DNA of 48,325 bases from Halomonas heilongjiangensis (GTDB lineage: Bacteria > Pseudomonadota > Gammaproteobacteria > Pseudomonadales > Halomonadaceae): the NCBI RefSeq assembly GCF_002879645.1, contig NZ_PNRE01000031.1, positions 1-48,325 of the forward strand, in the 5' to 3' direction. How positions within the stretch are numbered: the stretch's first letter is position 1; each line of letters starts with the position of its first letter. This document shows positions 17,725 to 24,225 of the stretch, piece after piece. The notes under the pieces were generated by a model. It did not search any database. It was given only the letters and a program-made list of their open reading frames with translations, and was not told the origin of the DNA. The position numbers and the translations under genes were made by a program.

Positions 17725-19244
17725 TACTGCAGAAACTCAGCGAATTCATGTTTGATTTCCTCGACGTGGGATTTACCGCGCTTACGAAATGACTCGTTGC
17801 GTTCATTGATCACTTCAAGCGCTTCCCAGTCTCGTTGCAGAATGGATTCCAGCTTGTTCAAAATCCCTCGCCGGTTACCTAAACCGGAGACCTGAAGTTC
17901 TGCCTCAAGCATTTTGCGAACCAGAGCGGCCGGCACATTGTATTTCTCGGACAGCGCTTCTAGCGTGCTTGAATCAGCTTTGGTAAAGGCGCCAGCATCA
18001 TCTTCGATCCAGTCGAGATCTTCGCCATAAACAGCGCGGTAAATGCCCGGCAAAGAGTCTTCCCAATCCGGCTCGTTTGGGTCCCTTAGCCACTCTCTGC
18101 GAATCATGTGCAACTCGGGCCGGGTGATTAGTTCGATCGCTTCACCGCCCTCGTTGATCTGTTTCTCGATCTCAAGCAGCTCCTGCAGGAACTCCTTGCG
18201 CTTAGAAAGCCAGTAAGGGCCGGGAATGTGCCGCACATCTTTCACGCTATCATCGTTAATATCGCCCGAATTGTACGATACGCGGCCCGTCCGGCGCCGG
18301 AAGTTACGGTACTCTTCGGCATTGTGAGGCTGGCGCGAATCGTAGAGTTTATTGCGGAATTTCAGCAGCGGCTCCATCCAGGTTGCACCAGACTCGATCA
18401 ACCCGTGTAGGGCTTTGTCATCAGTTACTACTGTGCACGTCCAGCAGCCGAAACGGCTGTTCCCGCAGGAAGGAGTGCTTTTATCGATCACCAGCGGGCA
18501 TTCGCCCTGGTTAGAGCCTTTATACAACTCAAATAGCTCCCGGTTTGACCCGCCCCAGGGGCAAGGGGCGCTCATCAGATACATCCAGACATCATCCGCC
18601 GACCAACTTTCAATCGGCATGTAGGTGTAGGCATTGGGAAGCGAGCTGTGCCTGCTCAGAGCAGAGCCGTCAATCTTGTGCTTAGCAATCACCTGCGCGC
18701 GGGAAGCACTCTCCTGGCTGCGCGAACCAAGCACCACCACGGTTTCCCCAAATTGCGCGACTGTCTCTAGAATGAATTCACTGACCGGGTCAATCTTCAT
18801 CCGTTCAGTGCACCATCTGAATGTTTGATTAGGCGCCGGATAGCCACGGCCGATCAAGTTGACCCAGAAGGTCTGATCCGTCTTCGGTTCAACGCTATGA
18901 GCACTGATAGGCAGTTGTTCGCATGCTGCGGCTTCGTTGATGTCCTTCAGTACACGCTGAATCATGTCGACGACAACTGGTGTCTCCACTAGGGTGTCCG
19001 ACGACACGACGTAGATGTGTTTTGTCCGCTGCTCGGGAGGGAGTTCGATAAGCGCGGTATAGACGAGTGACAGAACGCATGTCGAGTCCTTGCCGCCACT
19101 AAAACCGATAATCCATGGGCGGTCATCTGAAGTATAAATACGCTGTACCTCGCCGACCAAATCCACTAACGGCCGCCCGGATATCGTCGTCTCTTTGATC
19201 ATCGAGACGTGATCAGGGTAAATAAACTGCTCTTGCGTTGTCAT
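17724..19244 (-). CDS. dndC: DNA sulfur modification protein DndC, PAPS-reductase-like
   Basis: ATP-pyrophosphatase/iron-sulfur protein that activates the DNA backbone and passes sulfur to it; 506 residues. The P-loop 'GFSGGKDSTCVL' (SGGKDST at 49-55) is the adenylation motif shared with phosphoadenosine phosphosulfate reductases. Cys145 ('RWCTERMKIDP') and the cluster Cys249, Cys260, Cys267, Cys270 ('ECPLVIDKSTPSCGNS', 'FGCWTCTVV') can hold the [4Fe-4S] cluster. Its ATG overlaps the dndB stop by four bases. No cysteine desulfurase dndA is encoded nearby, so DndC must receive sulfur from a desulfurase elsewhere in the genome, as known in E. coli and Salmonella, where IscS does it. Confidence 0.96.
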   Translation of the reverse strand: MTTQEQFIYPDHVSMIKETTISGRPLVDLVGEVQRIYTSDDRPWIIGFSGGKDSTCVLSLVYTALIELPPEQRTKHIYVVSSDTLVETPVVVDMIQRVLKDINEAAACEQLPISAHSVEPKTDQTFWVNLIGRGYPAPNQTFRWCTERMKIDPVSEFILETVAQFGETVVVLGSRSQESASRAQVIAKHKIDGSALSRHSSLPNAYTYMPIESWSADDVWMYLMSAPCPWGGSNRELFELYKGSNQGECPLVIDKSTPSCGNSRFGCWTCTVVTDDKALHGLIESGATWMEPLLKFRNKLYDSRQPHNAEEYRNFRRRTGRVSYNSGDINDDSVKDVRHIPGPYWLSKRKEFLQELLEIEKQINEGGEAIELITRPELHMIRREWLRDPNEPDWEDSLPGIYRAVYGEDLDWIEDDAGAFTKADSSTLEALSEKYNVPAALVRKMLEAELQVSGLGNRRGILNKLESILQRDWEALEVINERNESFRKRGKSHVEEIKHEFAEFLQ

Positions 19245-20320
19245 TGTTTAAGCGCCTCCTCGTATTCGCGCTCACTTTCTGTCAACGCAATACCTAATTG
19301 ATGCTTGATGTAATTCCCCGTCAACACCACGCTGCTACGGGCTTTGCTGATCCGCCCGTGATGCATGGCACGGCCTTCCCATTCCCTGTTGGCACGTGCC
19401 CAATCGATACGCTGGAGACCTTTCAGAATGGGGCTCCATTGGGATTTAGGCTTGTAAAGAAGACCTGCTCCGATATGCCCCATAGCCTGCAGCATGACGC
19501 CATGGGAATGGATGTATTGCTCTCTTAAATCACAGGTTGCGACTTTCTTTTCAAGTGCCAGTTGCCAATCCTGCATATTGACTGAGACTTCGTTCCAGAA
19601 AACGATGGCAAGCTCTTGCTCATCCTGAGTGATGGCGTCTCCCTTGCCTTTTGCCAACAGCGTTTTGGACGCATTTTTGATGGCAGAGAGTGTAAACAGC
19701 TTGCTACTTCGGTTTGAAATGCTCGATTTTTCCATTTCGGTGAGCCGGGAGAATGCCGTCACGTTTTCAGCAACACTTCGGGCTAGCTTGGAAATAGCAT
19801 CGCGGTGATCATAGAGCGTGCTAATTGAATCGCTCGGTCGAACAGCGTGCTTGTTCAAGTCGGCAAACATTTGCTGACTACGCTGCAGCCCCTCATCAAT
19901 GAAGAACAGCACTGGAATATTGTCGTAGCCAAGCTCGGGGTTCTGCTCGATTGCCTGGATAATGGCTTCCCTACGATGCTGACCGTCATTTATCAGGATT
20001 TTGGCGTCCATCGGAATAGAGAGCAGCCCTAAATTTTGCCCAAGACCAGTATCGGTACTGGGCTCAAATGAAACATGGGCATCGATGGATGCTGTGATAG
20101 CTGATAGGGTGTAGTCAGTCGGGTTTTCGACCAGATAGCTCACAATATCGGGAACCCGAGTGCGATTGAGCGTACGTTGGGCCCGTAGCTCTGGTGGCAC
20201 CTCCTGGCTGTCAAAAATAAAAATCTTAGGAATCAATCGCATCGGGCACATGGCAACATAACAAGGCCTACCTGACTGTACGCCCCTAGCGGCTGGGAAG
20301 GTATGGGAAAAATCGGCCAT
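19241..20320 (-). CDS. dndB: DNA sulfur modification protein DndB (DGQHR-domain regulator)
   Basis: First gene of the phosphorothioation operon, 359 residues. It carries the diagnostic DGQHR motif at residues 112-116 ('ILINDGQHRREAI'). DndB is not needed for sulfur insertion but tunes modification; the Salmonella homologue DptB represses the operon's own promoter. Typical segments are 'SIPMDAKILINDGQ', 'VLFFIDEGLQRSQQMFADLN' and 'DLNKHAVRPSDSIS', the last two also known from other DGQHR proteins. The start at 20320 (MADFSHTFPAARG) has only a weak ribosome site; the next in-frame Met, at residue 24, would remove part of the family's N-terminus. Its promoter contains repeated half-sites that could be its operator. 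Confidence 0.94.
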   Translation of the reverse strand: MADFSHTFPAARGVQSGRPCYVAMCPMRLIPKIFIFDSQEVPPELRAQRTLNRTRVPDIVSYLVENPTDYTLSAITASIDAHVSFEPSTDTGLGQNLGLLSIPMDAKILINDGQHRREAIIQAIEQNPELGYDNIPVLFFIDEGLQRSQQMFADLNKHAVRPSDSISTLYDHRDAISKLARSVAENVTAFSRLTEMEKSSISNRSSKLFTLSAIKNASKTLLAKGKGDAITQDEQELAIVFWNEVSVNMQDWQLALEKKVATCDLREQYIHSHGVMLQAMGHIGAGLLYKPKSQWSPILKGLQRIDWARANREWEGRAMHHGRISKARSSVVLTGNYIKHQLGIALTESEREYEEALKQ

Positions 20321-20335
20321 GAGAAGCTACCGCTT

Positions 20336-20388
20336 GGAAGTTAAAAAAATATGGAAGTTAAAGTAGTTTAAAATGACTTCCGTGTCAA
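20336..20388 (-). promoter_or_regulatory. dndB promoter with repeated GGAAGT half-sites
   Basis: Read leftward, TTGACA (complement of 20383-20388) stands 17 bases before TACTTT (complement of 20360-20365), a good -35 and a moderate -10. The word GGAAGTTAAA occurs at 20336-20345 and again at 20353-20362, and the inverted form TGACTTCC lies at 20374-20381. So three half-sites, two direct and one inverted, cover the -10, spacer and transcript start. This layout suits a repressor, plausibly DndB. Confidence 0.6.
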
Positions 20389-20464
20389 GTTGGCGTTTAG
20401 CCAGCCCCAAGCAACGCATCGCCCATATCCTGCGGCTGGGCTCAGGGGGAAGCGCTAAGCAGGA

Positions 20465-20486
20465 AATGAGGGTGGGACCCTGAGGG
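20465..20486. repeat. REP-like palindromic word, copy 1
   Basis: ATGAGGGTGGGACCCT around 20465-20481 is an imperfect palindrome centred on GGGACCC. A close relative (ATGAGGGATGGGACCCT) is at 20806-20822, on the other side of the transposase remnant. Confidence 0.5.
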
Positions 20487-20587
20487 ATCCCCAGGAAAAA
20501 TAAGAAAATCAGCACATTAGGATTGAAAGAGTCTGCATTGGTAGGTGTGTTGTCAATCGCCAAACCAACAATATACCGAGGAGCCCA

Positions 20588-20806
20588 TGCAGCCCCCGAT
20601 TCTCGCACAAGATCCTGTCGGATTCAGTCCAGGTCATCCATGCTCTCTGCCTGAATACCGTCTTTGGTGCCGTGCAGGTGCTGCTGACTGGTCAGCGCTT
20701 GGGGGTGACGGCATTGGGGCGTCATCTCCCCGGCGACACTACCCCGAAGCACACCATCAAGCGCATGGATCGTCTGCTCGTCAACCCCCATCTACATCAG
20801 GGGTAA
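20588..20806 (+). pseudogene. IS4/IS10-type transposase N-terminal remnant
   Basis: About 70 codons encode 'FSHKILSDSVQVIHALCLNT', then 'LLTGQRLGVTALGRHLP' and 'KHTIKRMDRLLVNPHLHQG', ending at TAA 20804-20806. This matches the N-terminal region of IS10-like transposases (the 'LGRNLP...KHNIKRIDRLLGN..LH' segment). The catalytic DDE domain is absent and no start codon is clear in this frame, so it is a dead fragment. The opposite-strand HNH gene ends inside it (20781-20783), which suggests the insertion altered that gene's 3' end. Confidence 0.75.
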
Positions 20807-21950
20807 TGAGGGATGGGACCCTCATTACCTCTGATTTTCCATGGAAATCGGAGAAGCCCATCTGCCTGGCTAGCGAGATCAGCGGGCTCAAGGTGTTGCG
20901 ATAGGCGCTGTCGAGCCTCGGGCCGTCGAGCAGTGCCTGCCGGGACAGCTGGAGGTCGCTGACGTAGGGCTCGGTGGCCTTGTTCCAGGCTGCGTCTGTC
21001 AGGTGGCTGTGGCCAATCCTCAAGGCGTGATATTGAGCTTCGATGAACCTGTCCACATGCGTTTCCAGGGGCAGGCGGCTTCCTTTCGAGGAGTTGACCG
21101 TGCTGGATACCGGGATCAGGTTCCACAGTTGATCATGGCAGACGAATGACCAGGGGATGAAGTGATCCAGCGCGAAGTCACTCGGCTCTATCGGGCCTGC
21201 CGTGTAGATACACCGCTGCGTGGATTGCGCCATCACCATCTGCCAGAAGCGCGTCTGCCGAGTCAGGGGAGAACGCTGCAGAGGTGGCATGATCTTCTTG
21301 ATGATCGCGGGTGTGTTGGGGTTGCGATCCTGCAGGTAGCCGATCCAGTTGTGCTTCACCCAGCCATCGATGATGGCCATTCCCTGAACAAGATAGTCTC
21401 GCCAGGCGGGGTGGACCTCAATCGCATTCCCGCCTTCCGTGAAGCGATAGATGGGCGGCGAGTGGCTCGAGAATCGGGCATTGGCGAGTTCCCTGATGCG
21501 CCCGTCCTTCTGGCTGTCCCTGAGACCCTTCAACTCGGAGGCGAAGAACGGCGACAGCAGCCGGTAAGGCACGAAGCGTAGCAGGCCGTCGGCCTGAATC
21601 ACATTGTACTGGTCCGCAATCGCCTGCCTTAGCCGAGCGTGGGTGTTCGGGTTGGTCAGCGCTCGCTCATCCAGGTTGAAATCCAGCCGATCAAGGACGT
21701 TGCCGGTCTGGTCCTGAAGGCCGAAGGAGAGTCGGAAGAAGTTGTGGGGGTACCAGGCGAGGGCCAGCATTTCGGTCGCCAGTTCCCGTAGCTCGATGGT
21801 GCAGTCGCGAGCGCCGCTCCTTTCCCTATCCGTCAGGATGTTGAGCAGGGCCTGGAAGAAGGCCAGCTTGTAAGAGTTGGTCGTGCTGTTGAAGAGCTGG
21901 CTGAAGGCGTGAGTATCGACCTCGCCACAAGGGGGCGGCTGTATCGTCAT
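20781..21950 (-). CDS. HNH endonuclease-domain protein
   Basis: Protein of 389 residues with an HNH-type nuclease core in its C-terminal half: 'FALDHFIPWSFVCHDQLWNLIPVSSTVN' places the first histidine at 263 (preceded by Asp262), the central Asn at 277 and a final Asn/Lys cluster at 286-289. The usual CxxC zinc ligands are not visible ('QRCIYTAG' keeps only one Cys). The N-terminus contains 'NSTTNSYKLAFFQALLNILTD', a segment I recognise from HNH proteins of restriction type, where the N-terminal region reads DNA; that role is inferred here. The ATG overlaps the stop of the upstream HIT gene by four bases, so the two are co-translated. The last fifteen or so residues run through the palindrome and into the transposase remnant, so the natural C-terminus may be lost. 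Likely role: DNA cutting in defence. Confidence 0.75.
   Translation of the reverse strand: MTIQPPPCGEVDTHAFSQLFNSTTNSYKLAFFQALLNILTDRERSGARDCTIELRELATEMLALAWYPHNFFRLSFGLQDQTGNVLDRLDFNLDERALTNPNTHARLRQAIADQYNVIQADGLLRFVPYRLLSPFFASELKGLRDSQKDGRIRELANARFSSHSPPIYRFTEGGNAIEVHPAWRDYLVQGMAIIDGWVKHNWIGYLQDRNPNTPAIIKKIMPPLQRSPLTRQTRFWQMVMAQSTQRCIYTAGPIEPSDFALDHFIPWSFVCHDQLWNLIPVSSTVNSSKGSRLPLETHVDRFIEAQYHALRIGHSHLTDAAWNKATEPYVSDLQLSRQALLDGPRLDSAYRNTLSPLISLARQMGFSDFHGKSEVMRVPSLITPDVDGG
20802..20829. repeat. REP-like palindrome, copy 2, inside the 3' end of the HNH gene
   Basis: GGTAATGAGGG (20802-20812) and CCCTCATTACC (20819-20829) form a perfect 11-base stem over six bases. A second small palindrome, GATTTTCCATGGAAATC, follows at about 20833-20849. 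There is no T tract in either direction. It marks the junction between the HNH gene and the transposase remnant. Confidence 0.7.
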
Positions 21951-22339
21951 GACCAGTAATCCGCCTTGTCGGGAAAGATCCAGCGAACCCCGCCGCGAGG
22001 GTCTGGCTGGTCGCCGTGATAGCGTGGGATGACATGTACATGCAGGTGCGGCACCGTTTGGCCACCTGCCGCTCCCTGGTTGATGCCGATATTGTAACCA
22101 TCCGGCCGGTGGCTCTCGTCGAGTCGTCTCTGGGCATCGAGCACCGCAGGGAAAAGCGCCGCCTGCTCATCGGTACTGAGTTCGGCAATCGTCGCGACGT
22201 GCCGGTTGGGAATCACCAAGGTATGCCCTGGCGACACGGGGAAGCCATCTTCAAACACGAAGAAGTGCGAGTGTCGGGCGATGACCCTGGCTCTTTCCGG
22301 ATGGCAGAAGGGGCATTCGGTGCTGGCGTCGCACTCCAT
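21947..22339 (-). CDS. HIT-family nucleotide hydrolase/transferase
   Basis: Histidine-triad protein of 130 residues acting on nucleoside phosphoramidates or dinucleoside polyphosphates. The triad 'PHLHVHVIPR' lies near the C-terminus, and the N-terminus has the usual 'CPFCHPER' and 'FPVSPGHTLVIPNRHVATI'. The start at 22339 follows GGAG seven bases upstream; an in-frame ATG at 22378 would add thirteen residues. It is the first gene of a two-gene leftward unit, with a four-base overlap into the HNH nuclease. HIT proteins coupled to nucleases and helicases recur in defence islands, so this one may process a nucleotide signal or DNA end adduct; the substrate is unknown. Confidence 0.88.
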   Translation of the reverse strand: MECDASTECPFCHPERARVIARHSHFFVFEDGFPVSPGHTLVIPNRHVATIAELSTDEQAALFPAVLDAQRRLDESHRPDGYNIGINQGAAGGQTVPHLHVHVIPRYHGDQPDPRGGVRWIFPDKADYWS

Positions 22340-22471
22340 GCAGAGACTCCAGTCGGTGATGGGGCCACGGTGATGCACATTAGCGTACCACTGTCATATC
22401 AGCAATATGAGGCCCCATGATTTGCCAACGTGGTGGATTTGCCGGCTGTAGCCAGCTTTATCGATGGCCAG

Positions 22472-23086
22472 TCATAGCTGCCGCATCAACACTTGGTCCA
22501 CATAGCTTCCATCCTGGAGGCTCTCGATTGTCATCTCGGCCATCTCTGCTTCCATCTCACCCTTGGCCTTTTCCTGCTCAAGATATGCCTCGGCCAGCTC
22601 TGGTGCAGAGTGGCTGTCGGCCAGGATAGCCGCGCCTGCCCAGTTGGCAGGGATTTGGCTGTCTTCACGATGCTGCTCGGCGTAATTTTCCTCGACCGCT
22701 GAGTAGCACTCCTTCCCGCTGTCATCCCCCTTGACTTCCTCTATCAGCATGCAGCGAAAAAGTGGCAGTGAGTCATTGCTCGGTGCAATGTCGTAAGCGC
22801 TTTCCACATCGCGTAGTGCAAGCTCGTAATTCTGCTGGTAGACGGCGATCTGCGCTCTATTGAGTAGCGCTGCATGGTTGTTGGGATCTGCTTGCAGTGA
22901 CTGCTCTATCAGATCCTTCGCCCTGTCCAGTCTGTCGCTATTTCCTTCCGCTATGCCGAAGGCGACCTCTTCGTTGGCTTGTCTTTGAAGCTCGACAGAA
23001 TCACCATGAATCTCATTGCTCATGCCTTCTTGGCAGGCCGAGAGAAGAAAAAACAGCGGAATGATAAAGAATAATTTACGGAGCAT
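22472..23086 (-). CDS. TPR-containing lipoprotein
   Basis: Predicted lipoprotein of 204 residues: signal peptide MLRKLFFIIPLFFLLSAC with a lipobox LSAC, Cys18 being the lipidated residue. Residue +2 is Gln, which points to the outer membrane. Residues about 45-110 form TPR-like helices ('SLQADPNNHAALLNRAQIAV', 'YELALRDVESAYDIAPSND'). The tail is Glu/Met-rich. The start codon lies inside the end of the PAAR gene (eleven-base overlap), so it is co-translated with it. A lipoprotein coupled to a PAAR protein could be an accessory or an immunity/adaptor factor for a secretion-delivered protein, but no toxin domain is visible. Function is unknown. Confidence 0.8.
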   Translation of the reverse strand: MLRKLFFIIPLFFLLSACQEGMSNEIHGDSVELQRQANEEVAFGIAEGNSDRLDRAKDLIEQSLQADPNNHAALLNRAQIAVYQQNYELALRDVESAYDIAPSNDSLPLFRCMLIEEVKGDDSGKECYSAVEENYAEQHREDSQIPANWAGAAILADSHSAPELAEAYLEQEKAKGEMEAEMAEMTIESLQDGSYVDQVLMRQL

Positions 23087-23912
23087 GTTGTTTCTCTACT
23101 ACCTGAATGGGAGTCGTCTTGCTGGTGCTGGGGGGTATTGGCGTTGCCGACCCTGCACTGGTCTGATATTGGAAAGTGCCTTGCAGGTAAAGAGAAAGCG
23201 CCTTGCCGGGCTGTGGTGCGGGCAAGGGAAGAGAGGCGTGGCCTATCGGAATGTACTGTGGTTCATCTGGCCAGGCATTGATGCCGGTGTTCTTTAGAAC
23301 GGCCGTCTCCAGAAGCTGGTCGCCATCCCTTAGCTCGGCTCGCATGTTGAGAATAGCAGTGCCTGAACCCGGGGCTTGGGCCGAGGGTGCTCCACCGCGT
23401 GACGATATATGAAGGGTATTGTTCCTGATGGTGATATGGTTCCGAAAGATATAGCCACCATTGAGGCCAACACCCTCTACCGGAAGATAGGCTGGCTGGT
23501 TCATGATAACTTCGCTTTCTTCGGCAACATACTCGTATACGGCTTCTGTGTTGTTTTCGGAAAATGAGGTCATGAATGCATCATCCATGTGCCTGGGCGC
23601 ATCAACGGAGGCTGTGTGAGCTTGAGAGACGGCTGCCTGCGTGCCCGCTCTGGTGGGTGAGCCGGTAATCGTAGTAGAAGCCGCTTCGACATATCCACCA
23701 CATGAGGTCGCGCTGCCATGGATAGCGGCAGGTGAACCTTCAATCGAATACCAGCTTGCGCCGGCGGTGATGGTGGCCCCACAGGAACTCTTGTCGCCGA
23801 CCCTGGCGATGGGAATGCCATCCACCTGGGCCATGGACGCACCGGAAACGATGCGATGCGGCCCGCCCTTGCAGGAGCAGGCCACCTTGTCGCCGATCTT
23901 CGCAAGATCCAT
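23076..23912 (-). CDS. PAAR-domain protein with C-terminal beta-rich extension
   Basis: PAAR proteins form the sharp tip on the VgrG spike of type VI secretion systems. The 278-residue protein begins 'MDLAKIGDKVACSCKGGPHR' and continues with the repeating PAAR pattern 'DGIPIARVGDKSSCGATI', 'GSPAAIHGSATSCGG' up to about residue 90, with Cys and His residues suited to bind a tip metal ion. Residues about 140-270 form an unrecognised domain, beta-rich and Ig-like in appearance ('TAILNMRAELRDGDQLLETAVLKN', 'GKALSLYLQGTFQY'). The start at 23912 has AAGGA upstream. An upstream ATG at 23993 would add a stretch that is also conserved in the second copy at 28427-28684, so it cannot be fully excluded. 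No other secretion genes are in the window. Confidence 0.82.
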   Translation of the reverse strand: MDLAKIGDKVACSCKGGPHRIVSGASMAQVDGIPIARVGDKSSCGATITAGASWYSIEGSPAAIHGSATSCGGYVEAASTTITGSPTRAGTQAAVSQAHTASVDAPRHMDDAFMTSFSENNTEAVYEYVAEESEVIMNQPAYLPVEGVGLNGGYIFRNHITIRNNTLHISSRGGAPSAQAPGSGTAILNMRAELRDGDQLLETAVLKNTGINAWPDEPQYIPIGHASLPLPAPQPGKALSLYLQGTFQYQTSAGSATPIPPSTSKTTPIQVVEKQHAP

Positions 23913-24066
23913 GGGAGATTCCTTGCTCCATAGTAATGTGGCAAGTTTATGGGCTTTGTCTATGGCCGTGCCACCCGTTGGAGCAATCGCCATATAACTC
24001 TTACGCGCTTGTAGGCGATTGCCCACACTGGCGTGATCGCAGGCGAAGGGCATGAGGGACGGCCCC
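23809..24066 (-). repeat. Duplicated PAAR 5' segment, copy 1
   Basis: 258 bases covering the first codons of the PAAR gene and its upstream region. A second copy of the same length lies at 28427-28684; by eye about 93% of positions agree, and the first 70 or so bases are identical. This copy is the one attached to an intact gene. Confidence 0.88.
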
Positions 24067-24175
24067 GATTCCGAGAGCCTCCATTCCATCCGCGGTGGTT
24101 CGACGTGAACGCATCATTGAGGGGGCTTCCGGCCGACGGATCACCACCCCGCGCCTGCTCATCCGCTTCAACCGC
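24053..24175. repeat. Intergenic repeat, copy 1
   Basis: About 120 bases beginning GAGGGACGGCCCCGATTCC and ending in ATCCGCTTCAAC recur at about 28917-29031 in the same orientation. In this copy it follows directly on the duplicated PAAR segment; in the second copy about 230 bases separate the two. Confidence 0.82.
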
Positions 24176-24225
24176 CCCATGTGCTAGCTTTGAGCGTATC
24201 GAAGCCAAGGATGGGGGTTCAGTCT

